The notes under the pieces: generated by a model | Database searches by the model: none | The model's input: the letters and a program-made list of their open reading frames with translations, nothing else | What the model was told of the DNA's origin: nothing | Part shown: one piece after another, positions 1 through 8,338 of the stretch | Layout of the letters: each line of letters begins with the position of its first letter | Numbering within the stretch: position 1 is the stretch's first letter | Assembly: GCA_025458675.1 (NCBI GenBank) | Contig: JALORY010000006.1 | Coordinates: 1 to 40,686 of the forward strand | Source: Gammaproteobacteria bacterium | GTDB taxonomy: Bacteria; Pseudomonadota; Gammaproteobacteria; Chromatiales; Chromatiaceae | DNA: 40,686 nucleotides | Direction of reading: 5' to 3' | Made by a program: the position numbers and the translations under genes

Positions 1-305
1 AGCCGACGAAGCACGACGTCGGGTGATGCAGCGGCCCATGACGGACCGGAGCCGCGTCGCCACGAGCGGCTACCGACGCAAGCTTCGCCTCGCCGCGTCG
101 GCCGCCTGCCGGTCGCAGTGGCACCCTCGCGGCGGGCCGGCGCCGGCGTGCTGCGAGCAGCGGACAGGGATGTCCGCGGTAGCCCGTGGATCCCGGACGG
201 ATCCCAGGGCGGCGAGCAGCACCCGGCGCAAGGCCCGCCTCTGCGCAGAGCCACCAGCGACATGTGCTGCGTGTGAGCCGTGCGCATCGGTGACGAGACG
301 AAGCG
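1..305. other. Intergenic/unassigned stretch downstream of parC
   Basis: No gene is supported here. Open frames crossing it are rich in Arg, Ala and Pro, have no recognisable domain, and run antisense into parC. A perfect 12-bp palindrome (CTCTGCGCAGAG, 239-250) lies 56 bases past the parC stop, but no T-run follows it on either strand, so it is not a convincing terminator. The far left edge could hold the end of a neighbouring gene that cannot be recognised from so little sequence. Confidence 0.4.
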
Positions 306-2555
306 CTACAGGGCGATCCCCAGCGCGTCGACCTTCTGGAACCCGCGCGGCAGCAGCGCGCCGCGGCGGCCGCGCTCGGCGACGAAGCGCTGCGCGTCCG
401 CCGGCTTGAGCGTGAGCGTACGCTTGCCCGAGTGCACGATCAGGCCACCGCCGGCCGGCAAGCAGGCGATCGCGATCAGTGCAGGTGCCTCCTGGCCGCG
501 CTTGGCCGACGGCAGGGAGACCAGCTTGTTGCCCTTGCCGCGCTCCATCGCCGGCAGCTCCGAGACCGGGAAGATCAGCAGGTGACCGTCGGTCGTCGCG
601 ACGGCGAGCCGGTCGGCTTCGACGCTGGTCACCCGCGCGGGCCGCAGCACGCGGGCGCCCGCGGGCACCGAGAGCACGGTCTTGCCGCCCTTCTTGTTGG
701 CCCAGAGGTCCTCCAGCCGCGCGACGAAGCCGTAGCCCGCGTCGGTCGCCAGCACGAAGCGCTGGTCGCCGGTTCCGCCGAGGACGGCGACGAAGCTCGC
801 GCCGGGCGGCGGCGCGAGCTTGCCGGTGAGCGGCTCGCCCTGTCCGCGCGCCGACGGCAGCGTGTGCGCCGGCAGCGAGTAGCTGCGGCCGGTCGAGTCG
901 AGGAAGGCGACCTGCTGGTTGCTGCGCGCCTGCGCCGCGTCGAGGAAGCCGTCGCCCACGCGGTAGCCGAGCGCGGCCGGGTCGACGTCCACGCCCTTGG
1001 CTGCGCGCACCCAGCCGCGCTCGGAGAGCACGACCGTGAGCAGCTCGGACGGGGCGAGCTCGGTCTCGTCCATCGCCTCCGCGGCGTGCCGCGCGACGAT
1101 CGGCGAGCGCCTGTCGTCGCCGTGCTTCTCGGCGTCGGCGAGCAGCTCGCGGCGGATGATCGACTTGAGCCGACGCGCCGACCCGAGCGTCCCTTCGAGC
1201 TCCTGCCGCTCCTCCTCGAGGGCCTGCTGCTCCGCGCGGATCTTCATCTCCTCGAGCCGCGCGAGCTGGCGCAGCCGGGTGTCGAGGACGTAGTCGGCCT
1301 GGGCGTCCGTGAGGCCGAAGCGCTCCATGAGCACCGGCTTGGGCTCGTCCTCGGTGCGGACGATGCGGATGACTTCGTCGAGATTGAGGAAGGCGATCAA
1401 TAGGCCGTCGAGCAGGTGGAGCCGCTCGAGCACCTTGCCGAGGCGGTGCTCGAGACGCCGGCGCACCGTGCGCGTGCGGAACTCGATCCACTCGGCGAGC
1501 AGCGTGCGCAGGTCGCGCACCGCCGGCTTGCCGTTGAGTCCGATGACGTTGAGGTTCACGCGGTAGCTGCGCTCGAGCTCGGTGGTGGCGCACAGGTGCG
1601 ACATCACCCGCTCCGCGTCGATGCGGTTCGAGCGCGGCACGATGACGATGCGCGTCGGGTTTTCGTGGTCCGACTCGTCGCGCAGGTCCTCGATCCACGG
1701 CAGCTTCTTCGCCTGCATCTGGGCCGCGATCTGCTCCATCACCTTCGCGCCGGAGACCTGGTAGGGCAGCGCGGTCACGACGATGTCGCCCTGCTCGCGG
1801 TCCCAGCGCGCGCGCATGCGCACGCTGCCGCCGCCCGTCTCGTAGAGGCGCACGAGCTCGTCGCGCGGCGTGATGATCTCGGCCTCGGTCGGGAAGTCGG
1901 GCCCCGGCACGTGCGCGCACAGATCCGCGACGCTCGCCCCGGGCTCGTCCAGCAGTCGGATGCAGGCGCTCGCCACCTCGCGCAGGTTGTGCGGCGGGAT
2001 GTCGGTCGCCATGCCGACCGCAATGCCGGTTGCACCGTTGAGCAGGACGTTGGGCAGGCGAGCCGGCAGCAGCGAAGGCTCGTCGAGCGTGCCGTCGAAG
2101 TTGGGCACCCAGTCCACGGTCCCCTGGTCCAGCTCGGCCAGCAGGACCTGGGCATACGGCGTGAGCCGCGCCTCGGTGTAACGCATCGCGGCGAAGGACT
2201 TCGGGTCGTCCGCGGAGCCCCAGTTGCCCTGCCCGTCGATCAGCGGGTAGCGGTACGAGAAGGGCTGCGCCATCAGCACCATGGCCTCGTAGCACGCGGT
2301 GTCGCCGTGCGGGTGGAACTTGCCCAGCACGTCGCCGACGGTGCGCGCCGACTTCTTGTGCTTCGCCGTCGCCGCCAGGCCGAGCTCGGACATCGCGTAC
2401 ACGATGCGCCGCTGCACGGGCTTGAGGCCGTCGCCGAGGTGCGGCAGGGCGCGGTCGAGGATGACGTACATCGAGTAGTCGAGGTACGCCTTCTCGGTGA
2501 AGCGCTTGAGCGGCATCCGCTCGATGCCTTCGGAGGTATAGTCGAGCTCGGGCAT
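306..2555 (-). CDS. parC: DNA topoisomerase IV subunit A (ParC)
   Basis: This is the catalytic breakage-reunion subunit of topoisomerase IV, which acts with ParE to decatenate daughter chromosomes. At 749 residues it has the usual ParC length. The N-terminus has the family pattern ([20 protein letters not shown]), followed by the helix-turn-helix segment [13 protein letters not shown] and the active-site tyrosine in AMRYTEARL. The residue matching E. coli ParC Ser80 is Thr and the Glu84 equivalent is kept, so this looks like a natural variant and not a quinolone-resistance mutation. The C-terminal third carries the degenerate beta-pinwheel repeats that separate ParC from the longer GyrA. The ATG at 2555 gives the expected N-terminus, though its ribosome-binding site is weak. 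The gene is divergent from the methyltransferase at 2631. parE is not in the window. Confidence 0.96.
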   Translation of the reverse strand: MPELDYTSEGIERMPLKRFTEKAYLDYSMYVILDRALPHLGDGLKPVQRRIVYAMSELGLAATAKHKKSARTVGDVLGKFHPHGDTACYEAMVLMAQPFSYRYPLIDGQGNWGSADDPKSFAAMRYTEARLTPYAQVLLAELDQGTVDWVPNFDGTLDEPSLLPARLPNVLLNGATGIAVGMATDIPPHNLREVASACIRLLDEPGASVADLCAHVPGPDFPTEAEIITPRDELVRLYETGGGSVRMRARWDREQGDIVVTALPYQVSGAKVMEQIAAQMQAKKLPWIEDLRDESDHENPTRIVIVPRSNRIDAERVMSHLCATTELERSYRVNLNVIGLNGKPAVRDLRTLLAEWIEFRTRTVRRRLEHRLGKVLERLHLLDGLLIAFLNLDEVIRIVRTEDEPKPVLMERFGLTDAQADYVLDTRLRQLARLEEMKIRAEQQALEEERQELEGTLGSARRLKSIIRRELLADAEKHGDDRRSPIVARHAAEAMDETELAPSELLTVVLSERGWVRAAKGVDVDPAALGYRVGDGFLDAAQARSNQQVAFLDSTGRSYSLPAHTLPSARGQGEPLTGKLAPPPGASFVAVLGGTGDQRFVLATDAGYGFVARLEDLWANKKGGKTVLSVPAGARVLRPARVTSVEADRLAVATTDGHLLIFPVSELPAMERGKGNKLVSLPSAKRGQEAPALIAIACLPAGGGLIVHSGKRTLTLKPADAQRFVAERGRRGALLPRGFQKVDALGIAL

Positions 2556-2630
2556 GGGGTGGCGTCGCCTGGAATCGAAGCCGCGATTCTACCGGCAGCG
2601 CCGCCCCCCGACGGCAGGACGCGCACGACC

Positions 2631-3383
2631 GTGAAAGACCACTTCTCCCGCCAGGCCGCGCAGTACCGGGCGAGCCGCCCGGACTACCCGGCCGCCCTGC
2701 TCGACTTCCTCGCTGCGGCTGCCGCTGGCCGTGGTCGCGCCCTCGACTGCGCCACCGGCAGCGGGCAGGCGGCGATCGGACTGGCGTCGCGCTTCGCGGA
2801 GGTGGTCGCGACCGACCTCAGCGTCGCCCAGCTGGCGCGGGCACCGGCCTGCCCCAACGTCCGCTACGTGGCGGCAACGGCCGAGCGGCTGCCGTTGGCC
2901 GGCGCGTCGGTCGATCTCGTCACCGTCGCGCAGGCCCTGCACTGGCTCGACCTGCCGGCCTTCTACGCGGAGGTGCGGCGCGTGGCCCGCCCCGGCGCCC
3001 TCGTCGCGGCCTGGAGCTACGGCCGGATGCGCGTCGACGCGGCGGTGGACGCGGTCGTCGAGCGGCTCTACTCGGACGTCGTCGGCCCGTACTGGCCGCC
3101 GGGCCGCGAGCACGTCGAGAACGGCTACCGCGACCTGCCCTTCCCCTTCTCCCCGGTGCCGGCGCCCGCCTTCGCCATGGTGGCCGAGTGGCGGCTCGAG
3201 CGACTGCTCGGCTACCTGGCGAGCTGGTCCGCCGTGCAGCGCTACGAAGCGCAGTCGGGACGCGACCCGCTGGACGCGGTGCGCGACGCCCTGCACGCGG
3301 CCTGGGGCGACCCCGGGACCGCGCGGCGGGTCGAGTGGCCGCTCGCCCTGCGCGTCGGCGCGATCAGCCCGCCGAGCCCGTGA
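2631..3383 (+). CDS. Class I SAM-dependent methyltransferase
   Basis: A 250-residue methyltransferase of the UbiE/Methyltransf_11 type; its substrate cannot be deduced. Motif I is visible as LDCATGSGQAA (about residues 39-48), then an acidic residue after beta-2 (VVATDLS, about 58-64), and AERLPLAGASVDLV, which corresponds to the motif II/III region that often reads LPFxDxSFD. The opening HFSRQAAQYRASRPDYP is typical of this family, where proteins begin near a F...A..Y...RP.YP motif. The GTG start at 2631 is chosen because it places this motif at the N-terminus; the same frame stays open far upstream, but only as antisense to parC. The last 20 bases overlap the 3' end of norD on the other strand, so the two genes converge. 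Confidence 0.85.
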   Translation: MKDHFSRQAAQYRASRPDYPAALLDFLAAAAAGRGRALDCATGSGQAAIGLASRFAEVVATDLSVAQLARAPACPNVRYVAATAERLPLAGASVDLVTVAQALHWLDLPAFYAEVRRVARPGALVAAWSYGRMRVDAAVDAVVERLYSDVVGPYWPPGREHVENGYRDLPFPFSPVPAPAFAMVAEWRLERLLGYLASWSAVQRYEAQSGRDPLDAVRDALHAAWGDPGTARRVEWPLALRVGAISPPSP

Positions 3384-5208
3384 GGCGGGCGTAGAGGGCG
3401 GGCAACCGGGCCGGCAGCTCGGACGGGCGGCGGATCACGACGTAGCCGTCGCTGCCGAACAGGTGCGGCAGGTAGTCGTTGCCGCGGTCGTCGATCGTCA
3501 CGCAGAACGGCTGCAGGCCGGCGCGGCGCGCCGCGAGCACGGCGTGGCGGGTGTCCTCGATGCCGTAGCGCCCCTCGTACCGATCGATGTCGTTGGGCTT
3601 GCCGTCCGTGAGCAGCAGGAGGAGCCGGCGGTTGGACGGCTGCACGCGCAGGAGGGCTGTCCCGTGCCGCAGCGCGGCACCCATGCGCGTGTAGTAGCCC
3701 GGACGGATCGCCGCGATGCGCCCGCGCACGACGGCGCCGTAGGGCTCGTCGAACGCCTTGAGCGTGTGGACGCGCACCGGGTCGCGGCGGCGCGACGAGA
3801 AGCCGAGCACCGCGAAGCGGTCGCCGGTGGCCGCCAGGCTCTCGCCGAACAGGAACAGGCTGTCGCGGATCACGTCGATCACGCGGTGGTGGTCGTCGAT
3901 CCAGCTGTCGGTGGAGAGCGAGAGGTCGGCGAGTAGCAGGCAGGCGAGGTCGCGACTGCCGCTGCGCAGGGCGCGGTACAGGCCATCGGCCGCCACGCCG
4001 TGCCCGGCCGCCCGGTCCGCGGCGAAGCGCAGGTAGGCGTCGACGTCGATCTCGGGGCCGTCGGCGAGGCCCCGGTGCCAGGTGCGGGCGGGCGCGAGCG
4101 CCTGGAACTGGCTCCGCAGGCGACGGGCCGTGCGCTCGAGGTGCGGCGGGAGCACGCAGGGCGGCGCCTCCGACGCGAGCATCGACACGATCCGGCAGTG
4201 ATCGGGCTGCAGCCGCGCCCGCTTCCAGTCCCACTCCGGGAGCAGCAGCCCGTCGTCCAGGACGAGGTCGTCGTGGGCCTCGGCCGGGAGGTCGAGGTCG
4301 AACTTGAGGCGCGACGCCGACGCCTTGCGACTGCGCGACACCGCGATGCGGTCCATGTCGCGCGCCGCCGTGGCCGCGCGCTCGAGGTCGTCCTCGTCCT
4401 CCGCCCCGCGATCGACGTTCACGAACTCGCCGACGGTGAAGATGTTCTCCATGCGGACCGTGACGAGGCCCCGATCGCCCTGCGGCTCCTCCACCCGTTC
4501 GGCGCGGCGGCGGCGCGCGTCCTCGAGTGCGCGCGTCCTGCCGTTGCGCGCCCCCGCGCCGTCGTCGTCGCGCGGCGGCAGCGCCGCGGGCGCCGGCCGC
4601 GGTGGCGCCGGGTGCAGCCAGAGGGGCACGGGAAAGGCGTCGCCCGGCGCCGCCGGCAGGGCGGGAACGCTGCCGGGCTCGGCGAGCGCGGCGCGGATCG
4701 CCCGCTCGCGCGCACCCTCCGCGGCCGGCAGCCGCGCCGGGTCCGGACGCTGCGCGAGGTGGGCCGCCACCAGCCGCTGCCACCGGGGGCGAAGCCCGGG
4801 GAAGCGATCGAGGGCCCGCCGAGCCAGCGCCTGGCTGCGCGCCAGCCAGTCGCCCGCCGCACCGTCGTCGTGCACGGCGAGCGCGGCGAGCCAGAGGTAC
4901 AGGTCCCGGTTCAGCGCCCGGTCGGCGAACCAGTCGACCACGGTCGGCAGCCGCAGCGAGCGGTCGTCGCGCCACGCCAGCTCGACCTTCCGGTCGGTGC
5001 CGGCGACGCGTTGCAGCCAGCCGCGCCGGGCGCGGACGTCGGTACCGTCGGCAGCCTCGAGCTGCAGGCCGCCGTCGCCGCCGAGCGCCCGGAAGACGAT
5101 GCCGAGCGTGCCGGCGACGTCCGCGAGCCGGACCGCGGCCTCGGGGTGCCGCGTCCGGGCGAGGCGCGTGATCAGGCGGTGCCAGAGGGCGCCGACGTGC
5201 TCTTCCAT
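3364..5208 (-). CDS. norD: NorD, VWA-domain activator of nitric oxide reductase
   Basis: A NorD/CbbO-type protein of 614 residues. It works with the MoxR-class ATPase NorQ to mature or activate cytochrome c-dependent NO reductase, probably by remodelling the complex and assisting insertion of the non-haem iron. The C-terminal von Willebrand A domain has a complete MIDAS: DLSLS at about 428-432, a Thr in YYTRMG near 507, and Asp in LLTDGKPND near 535. The N-terminal two thirds are low-complexity, Arg/Ala-rich and poorly conserved, as is usual in this family. The gene is last in the nor operon, 15 bases behind the DsrC-like gene. In most nor clusters norD sits next to norQ; here three extra genes separate them. 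Confidence 0.93.
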   Translation of the reverse strand: MEEHVGALWHRLITRLARTRHPEAAVRLADVAGTLGIVFRALGGDGGLQLEAADGTDVRARRGWLQRVAGTDRKVELAWRDDRSLRLPTVVDWFADRALNRDLYLWLAALAVHDDGAAGDWLARSQALARRALDRFPGLRPRWQRLVAAHLAQRPDPARLPAAEGARERAIRAALAEPGSVPALPAAPGDAFPVPLWLHPAPPRPAPAALPPRDDDGAGARNGRTRALEDARRRRAERVEEPQGDRGLVTVRMENIFTVGEFVNVDRGAEDEDDLERAATAARDMDRIAVSRSRKASASRLKFDLDLPAEAHDDLVLDDGLLLPEWDWKRARLQPDHCRIVSMLASEAPPCVLPPHLERTARRLRSQFQALAPARTWHRGLADGPEIDVDAYLRFAADRAAGHGVAADGLYRALRSGSRDLACLLLADLSLSTDSWIDDHHRVIDVIRDSLFLFGESLAATGDRFAVLGFSSRRRDPVRVHTLKAFDEPYGAVVRGRIAAIRPGYYTRMGAALRHGTALLRVQPSNRRLLLLLTDGKPNDIDRYEGRYGIEDTRHAVLAARRAGLQPFCVTIDDRGNDYLPHLFGSDGYVVIRRPSELPARLPALYARLTGSAG

Positions 5209-5223
5209 GGGACCGCCGCGGCG

Positions 5224-5865
5224 TCAGTGCTCGCCTTTGGTCTTGAGCAGGCCCGCGAGCCGGTTCCCTTGCTTCTGCGGCCCGCCGCGCGGGAAGAGGT
5301 CGTGCAGGTGGCGGTTGCTGCCGCGCTCCGGGCCCCACAGTCCGCGGAAGTGCTTGATGAGGTCCCGCACCTGGGCCTGCACGCCGTGCCGCTCGTAGTG
5401 CTCGCGCAGGAACCGGATCACCTCCCAGTGCTCGTTGCCCAGCTCGAGGCCTTCCGCCGCCGCCTCGGCCCGGACGAAGCCCTCCGACCAGTCCGCGAGG
5501 TCCACCAGGTAGCCCTCGCTGTCGGTGAGCACCGCGCGGCCGTCCACGTCGACGGAGCGGGTCTGCATGCTCGGGTAGGCCGTGCTGCCGGTGGCGACCC
5601 CCGGTGGCGCGCCGCTATCGGCCGCGTAGGCGCTGTCGGTCGGCGACCAGATCTCGATGTCGATCAACTCGTCGAGATGGCCCTGGTAGCGCGGCCGGCC
5701 GGCGACGAACACCCGCCCCGCTCCCGTGGGGAGGTCGAACTCGGCGACGCCCGCGCGGTTGGTGACGCGCGTCTGCTCGCCGGCGCCGGCGTCGAGCACG
5801 ACGGTCACCGGCGTCCGCTTCATCGCCTCGCCGGTCGCCTTTATCCAGACCCGCACTTTGAACAC
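5224..5865 (-). CDS. Ig-like domain fused to a cysteine-free DsrC/TusE-like domain
   Basis: A 213-residue two-domain protein. Residues 1-75 look beta-rich, like a carboxypeptidase-regulatory or Ig-like fold (TPVTVVLDAG, GVAEFDLPTGAGRVFV). After a Ser/Gly/Ala linker (about 76-108), residues 109-213 match the DsrC/TusE family: LTDSEGYLVDLADWSEGF, ELGNEHWEVIRFLREHY, LWGPERGSNRHLHDLFP and GGPQKQ..LAGL. DsrC carries two reactive cysteines on its C-terminal arm (KQACK and PxGC) and TusE keeps the last one. Here those positions are Asn201 and Glu212, and the whole protein has no cysteine, so sulfur relay by the known mechanism is excluded. A regulatory or scaffold role in NO reductase maturation is an inference. 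The GTG start at 5865 has a strong ribosome-binding site (GGAGGG, eight bases upstream) inside the end of the polyferredoxin gene. It is followed by norD. Confidence 0.85.
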   Translation of the reverse strand: MFKVRVWIKATGEAMKRTPVTVVLDAGAGEQTRVTNRAGVAEFDLPTGAGRVFVAGRPRYQGHLDELIDIEIWSPTDSAYAADSGAPPGVATGSTAYPSMQTRSVDVDGRAVLTDSEGYLVDLADWSEGFVRAEAAAEGLELGNEHWEVIRFLREHYERHGVQAQVRDLIKHFRGLWGPERGSNRHLHDLFPRGGPQKQGNRLAGLLKTKGEH

Positions 5866-5868
5866 GGT

Positions 5869-6858
5869 TCAGTCCCTCCGGTCGTGGGGCGCACGGCCCG
5901 TCACCACCGGCAGGGCGTCGGCGCCGGCCACCCAGCGCAGCAGCGGCGACCGTCCCTGCCGGGCCTGTACCTGCGCGCAGGCCGAGATGCACTCGGCGCA
6001 CTCCGTGCAGGTGAACATCTTGCGCTTCACGGTGCGCGGGTGCAGGCGCATCGGGCAGGCGTTGTCGCAGGCGTTGTTGCAGTCCTGGCAGGCTGCCGCG
6101 CGCCGCACGTCGAAGCCGACGACCATCGCGCGGTCGTTGCCCATCCAGGCGAGGCTCTGGAAAAGGCCCACCGCGCAGCCGAAGCGGCAGAAGAGGTGGC
6201 GGGCGAAGGCGAACTCGATCGCGAGCGCCACCGTCGCCGCGGTCACGAACACGAGCTGGTTCCGGGTCAGCGCGCCCGTCAGGAGGTTGGCGTAGATCTC
6301 CGCCGGCGGCAGCAGGTACGTGAGAAGCGTCAGCGCCCACAGAAAGGCGAACGCGACGACGGCCACCGCCGTCGGGATCCAGTACCAGGCGTTCGGCGCC
6401 ACGTGGCGCCCGTCCGGCTGCAGCGCCGGCAGCGCGCGGCGTTCCCACACGCTCGGCCGGCCGCTCGCGCGCCGCATGAGGCCGTTGATCAGCTCCACCA
6501 CCGCGAAGTGCGGGCAGAGCCAACCGCAGTAGAGGCGCCCGAAGCGCCAGGACGTCCAGAGGAAGGCGCCGACCAGCGCGGCGAGCGGCAGGAAACCGCG
6601 CACCACGAGGTTGAACGCGGCCTCGCCGGGGCCGATGACGCCCTGCTGGAACGCGCTGAGCCCGAGCGTCCAGCGCTGGCCGAGCAGGACGAAGTGTCCG
6701 AGCGTCAGGTCGAGCCGGAAGAGATCGAGCGGCGGCGCGAGGACGAACAGCGCGAAGAACGCGACCTGCGCCACGGCGCGCTGCCGCTGCAGCGGCGTGC
6801 GCGGCACCGTGACCGGCGGCAGGGCCGCGAGCTCCGCGCGGGCGACGCGCTCAGCCAT
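5869..6858 (-). CDS. Membrane polyferredoxin (NapH/NosR/CcoG-like 4Fe-4S protein)
   Basis: A 329-residue integral membrane iron-sulfur protein of the NapH/NosR/CcoG superfamily. Several membrane segments are visible (about residues 28-46, 85-103, 160-183, 200-218). CGWLCP (Cys111, Cys115) and CRFGC (Cys224, Cys228) correspond to the paired cysteines that follow membrane helices in NapH and NosR. Two [4Fe-4S] motifs come next: Cys257, 260, 264, 268 (CxxCxxxCxxxCP) and Cys284, 287, 290, 294. Family members move electrons across or along the membrane, or reduce Cu(II) in the case of CcoG. The CcoG C-terminal Ig-like domain is missing. The gene overlaps the upstream membrane-protein gene by 8 bases and is 3 bases from the DsrC-like gene, so it is translationally coupled inside the nor operon. 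Its partner and substrate are unknown. Confidence 0.87.
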   Translation of the reverse strand: MAERVARAELAALPPVTVPRTPLQRQRAVAQVAFFALFVLAPPLDLFRLDLTLGHFVLLGQRWTLGLSAFQQGVIGPGEAAFNLVVRGFLPLAALVGAFLWTSWRFGRLYCGWLCPHFAVVELINGLMRRASGRPSVWERRALPALQPDGRHVAPNAWYWIPTAVAVVAFAFLWALTLLTYLLPPAEIYANLLTGALTRNQLVFVTAATVALAIEFAFARHLFCRFGCAVGLFQSLAWMGNDRAMVVGFDVRRAAACQDCNNACDNACPMRLHPRTVKRKMFTCTECAECISACAQVQARQGRSPLLRWVAGADALPVVTGRAPHDRRD

Positions 6859-7282
6859 GCGGCGCCTGCCCGCAGCCCGTCGGCAGCGGCCGGCCCACGA
6901 GGGGGAACCGCCAGCACTGGCCCGCCATCGCCTTCGCCAGCCCGTACATCCCCGCCATCACCAGAGCCGAGTGGAACACCGTGAAGTAGACGATCACCAC
7001 CGTCCAGACATTGGGTCCGTCGTAGCCGCCGAGGGCGAGGATCAGGCCGTTGACACCGACGAGCAGGACCCCGGCCCACAGGCTCGCCGCAAGGGTCTGC
7101 TGCAGGTGCGCGAGCGCCAGCGGGGGGGCCTCCGCACGCCGCTTCCGGTAAAGCCACGCGAGCGCGAGGAACGACAGGCCGGGGACCAGCAGCAGGTTGG
7201 CGAGGTAGAGCGACTCCGCCGCCACCGCGAGCCCCTGGCCCGGCGGCAGGTCGCCCGGCAGCTCAGCCGCCGAGGGTGACAT
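6851..7282 (-). CDS. Small hydrophobic membrane protein in the nor operon
   Basis: A 143-residue protein of unknown function with about three predicted membrane helices (near residues 26-45, 62-84, 92-117) and a short polar tail. The C-terminal YFTVFHSALVMAGMYGLAKA followed by W.FPLVGR recalls small DUF4870-type membrane proteins, but the resemblance is too weak to assign. The ATG at 7282 lies inside norQ (20-base overlap) and the 3' end overlaps the polyferredoxin gene by 8 bases, so it should be co-translated with both. A membrane partner for the polyferredoxin is the simplest guess. Confidence 0.75.
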   Translation of the reverse strand: MSPSAAELPGDLPPGQGLAVAAESLYLANLLLVPGLSFLALAWLYRKRRAEAPPLALAHLQQTLAASLWAGVLLVGVNGLILALGGYDGPNVWTVVIVYFTVFHSALVMAGMYGLAKAMAGQCWRFPLVGRPLPTGCGQAPHG

Positions 7283-8045
7283 CGATCACCTCGTCGAGCG
7301 CCGCGATGGTCTCCGCGTCGTCGGTGAGTGGCTCGACCAGCGCCGCGTGGCAGGCCTCGCGCAACGGCAGCCCGCTGCGCAGCAGCGTGGCGGCGTACAC
7401 GAGCAGCCGCGTGGACGCCGCCTCCTCGAGGTCGTGGTCCTTGAGCGCGCGCAGGGCCCCGGCCAGTCCGACGAGCCGCCGCGCGGTTGGCAGGTCGATC
7501 CCCGACTCGCCCGCCAGGACCTCGGCCTCGAGCTCCGGCGGCGGGAAGTCGAACGCGAGCCCGACGAAACGCTGGCGCGTCGAGGGCTTCATCCCCTTGA
7601 GCAGGTTCTGATAGCCGGGGTTGTAGGACACGACGAGCATGAACTCCGCCGGTGCGTGCAGTGTCTCGCCCGTGCGCTCGATCGGCAGGATGCGGCGGTC
7701 GTCGGTCAGGGGGTGGAGGACGACGGTGGTGTCCTTGCGCGCCTCGACCACCTCGTCCAGGTAGCAGATCGCCCCCTCGCGCACCGCCCGGGTCAGCGGG
7801 CCATCGCACCAGTAGGTGCCGGACTCGCCGATCAGGTGGCGGCCGACGAGGTCGGCCGCCGTGAGATCGTCGTGGCACGCGACGGTGTAGAGGCGCCGGC
7901 CGAGCCGCGCCGCCATGTACTGCACGAACCGCGTCTTGCCGCAGCCGGTCGGCCCCTTGAGCAGCAGCGGCAGGCGGTTGCGGTAGGCGTGCTCGAACAC
8001 GGCCACCTCGTTGCCGTGCGGGCGATAGTGAGGCAGCGCGTCCAT
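7263..8045 (-). CDS. norQ: NorQ, MoxR-type AAA+ ATPase for NO reductase activation
   Basis: A 260-residue member of the CbbQ/NirQ/NorQ/GpvN family. Walker A is GPTGCGKT at residues 31-38, Walker B is ICYLDEV near 93-99, and the arginine-finger region is STRQRFVGLAFDFP. Such ATPases form hexamers that act with a VWA partner (NorD) on the assembled NO reductase. The ATG at 8045 shares a base with the norF stop, so the genes are coupled. norD lies about 2 kb further on, separated by the three-gene insertion, although both proteins are expected to act as one complex. Confidence 0.95.
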   Translation of the reverse strand: MDALPHYRPHGNEVAVFEHAYRNRLPLLLKGPTGCGKTRFVQYMAARLGRRLYTVACHDDLTAADLVGRHLIGESGTYWCDGPLTRAVREGAICYLDEVVEARKDTTVVLHPLTDDRRILPIERTGETLHAPAEFMLVVSYNPGYQNLLKGMKPSTRQRFVGLAFDFPPPELEAEVLAGESGIDLPTARRLVGLAGALRALKDHDLEEAASTRLLVYAATLLRSGLPLREACHAALVEPLTDDAETIAALDEVIDVTLGG

Positions 8046-8338
8046 CAGGCAGTCCCGCGTGCGGCCATCACGAAGGCCGTGGTGATCAGCCCGCCGGGCA
8101 CGAGCAGCCAGATCACCACGGCCCAGCGCCAGAGGCCGCTCACCCAGCGCAGCCCCATGTAGAAGTCGCCGATGAGCTGGCCCTTGAGCATGGCGAAGCC
8201 GAGCACGAGCAGCGACGGCGCGAGCCCGGTGGCACCCAGCTCGCCCACCACGAAGGTGACGACGCTGAGCAGCACCAGCAGCAGCCAGATGCGGGTGCAG
8301 GGGCGGATCCAGGCGCGCGGGGCGGGAGTCGGGGTCAT
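8045..8338 (-). CDS. norF: NorF, cytochrome oxidase subunit IV-like membrane protein
   Basis: A 97-residue protein with three predicted membrane helices, matching the prokaryotic cytochrome c oxidase subunit IV/NorF family. Recognisable features are the hydrophobic WLLLVLLSVVTFVVGELG segment, LGFAMLKGQLIGDFYMGLRW and the C-terminal VVIWLLVPGGLITTAFVM. NorF is an accessory subunit that supports full NO reductase activity in Paracoccus-type clusters. The start at 8338 is chosen because it gives a classic ATGA overlap with the norE stop; an upstream in-frame start at 8374 would add 12 residues that only overlap norE. Confidence 0.85.
   Translation of the reverse strand: MTPTPAPRAWIRPCTRIWLLLVLLSVVTFVVGELGATGLAPSLLVLGFAMLKGQLIGDFYMGLRWVSGLWRWAVVIWLLVPGGLITTAFVMAARGTA

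Noticed and set aside
239-250. 12-bp palindrome CTCTGCGCAGAG downstream of parC as a terminator
   Set aside because: There is no T-run on either side and no loop bases, so there is no real support for termination.
4000-6984. A 994-codon open frame on the plus strand opposite norD, the DsrC-like gene and the polyferredoxin gene
   Set aside because: The opposite strand holds clearly recognisable families with coupled starts. This frame has low-complexity sequence and no motif.
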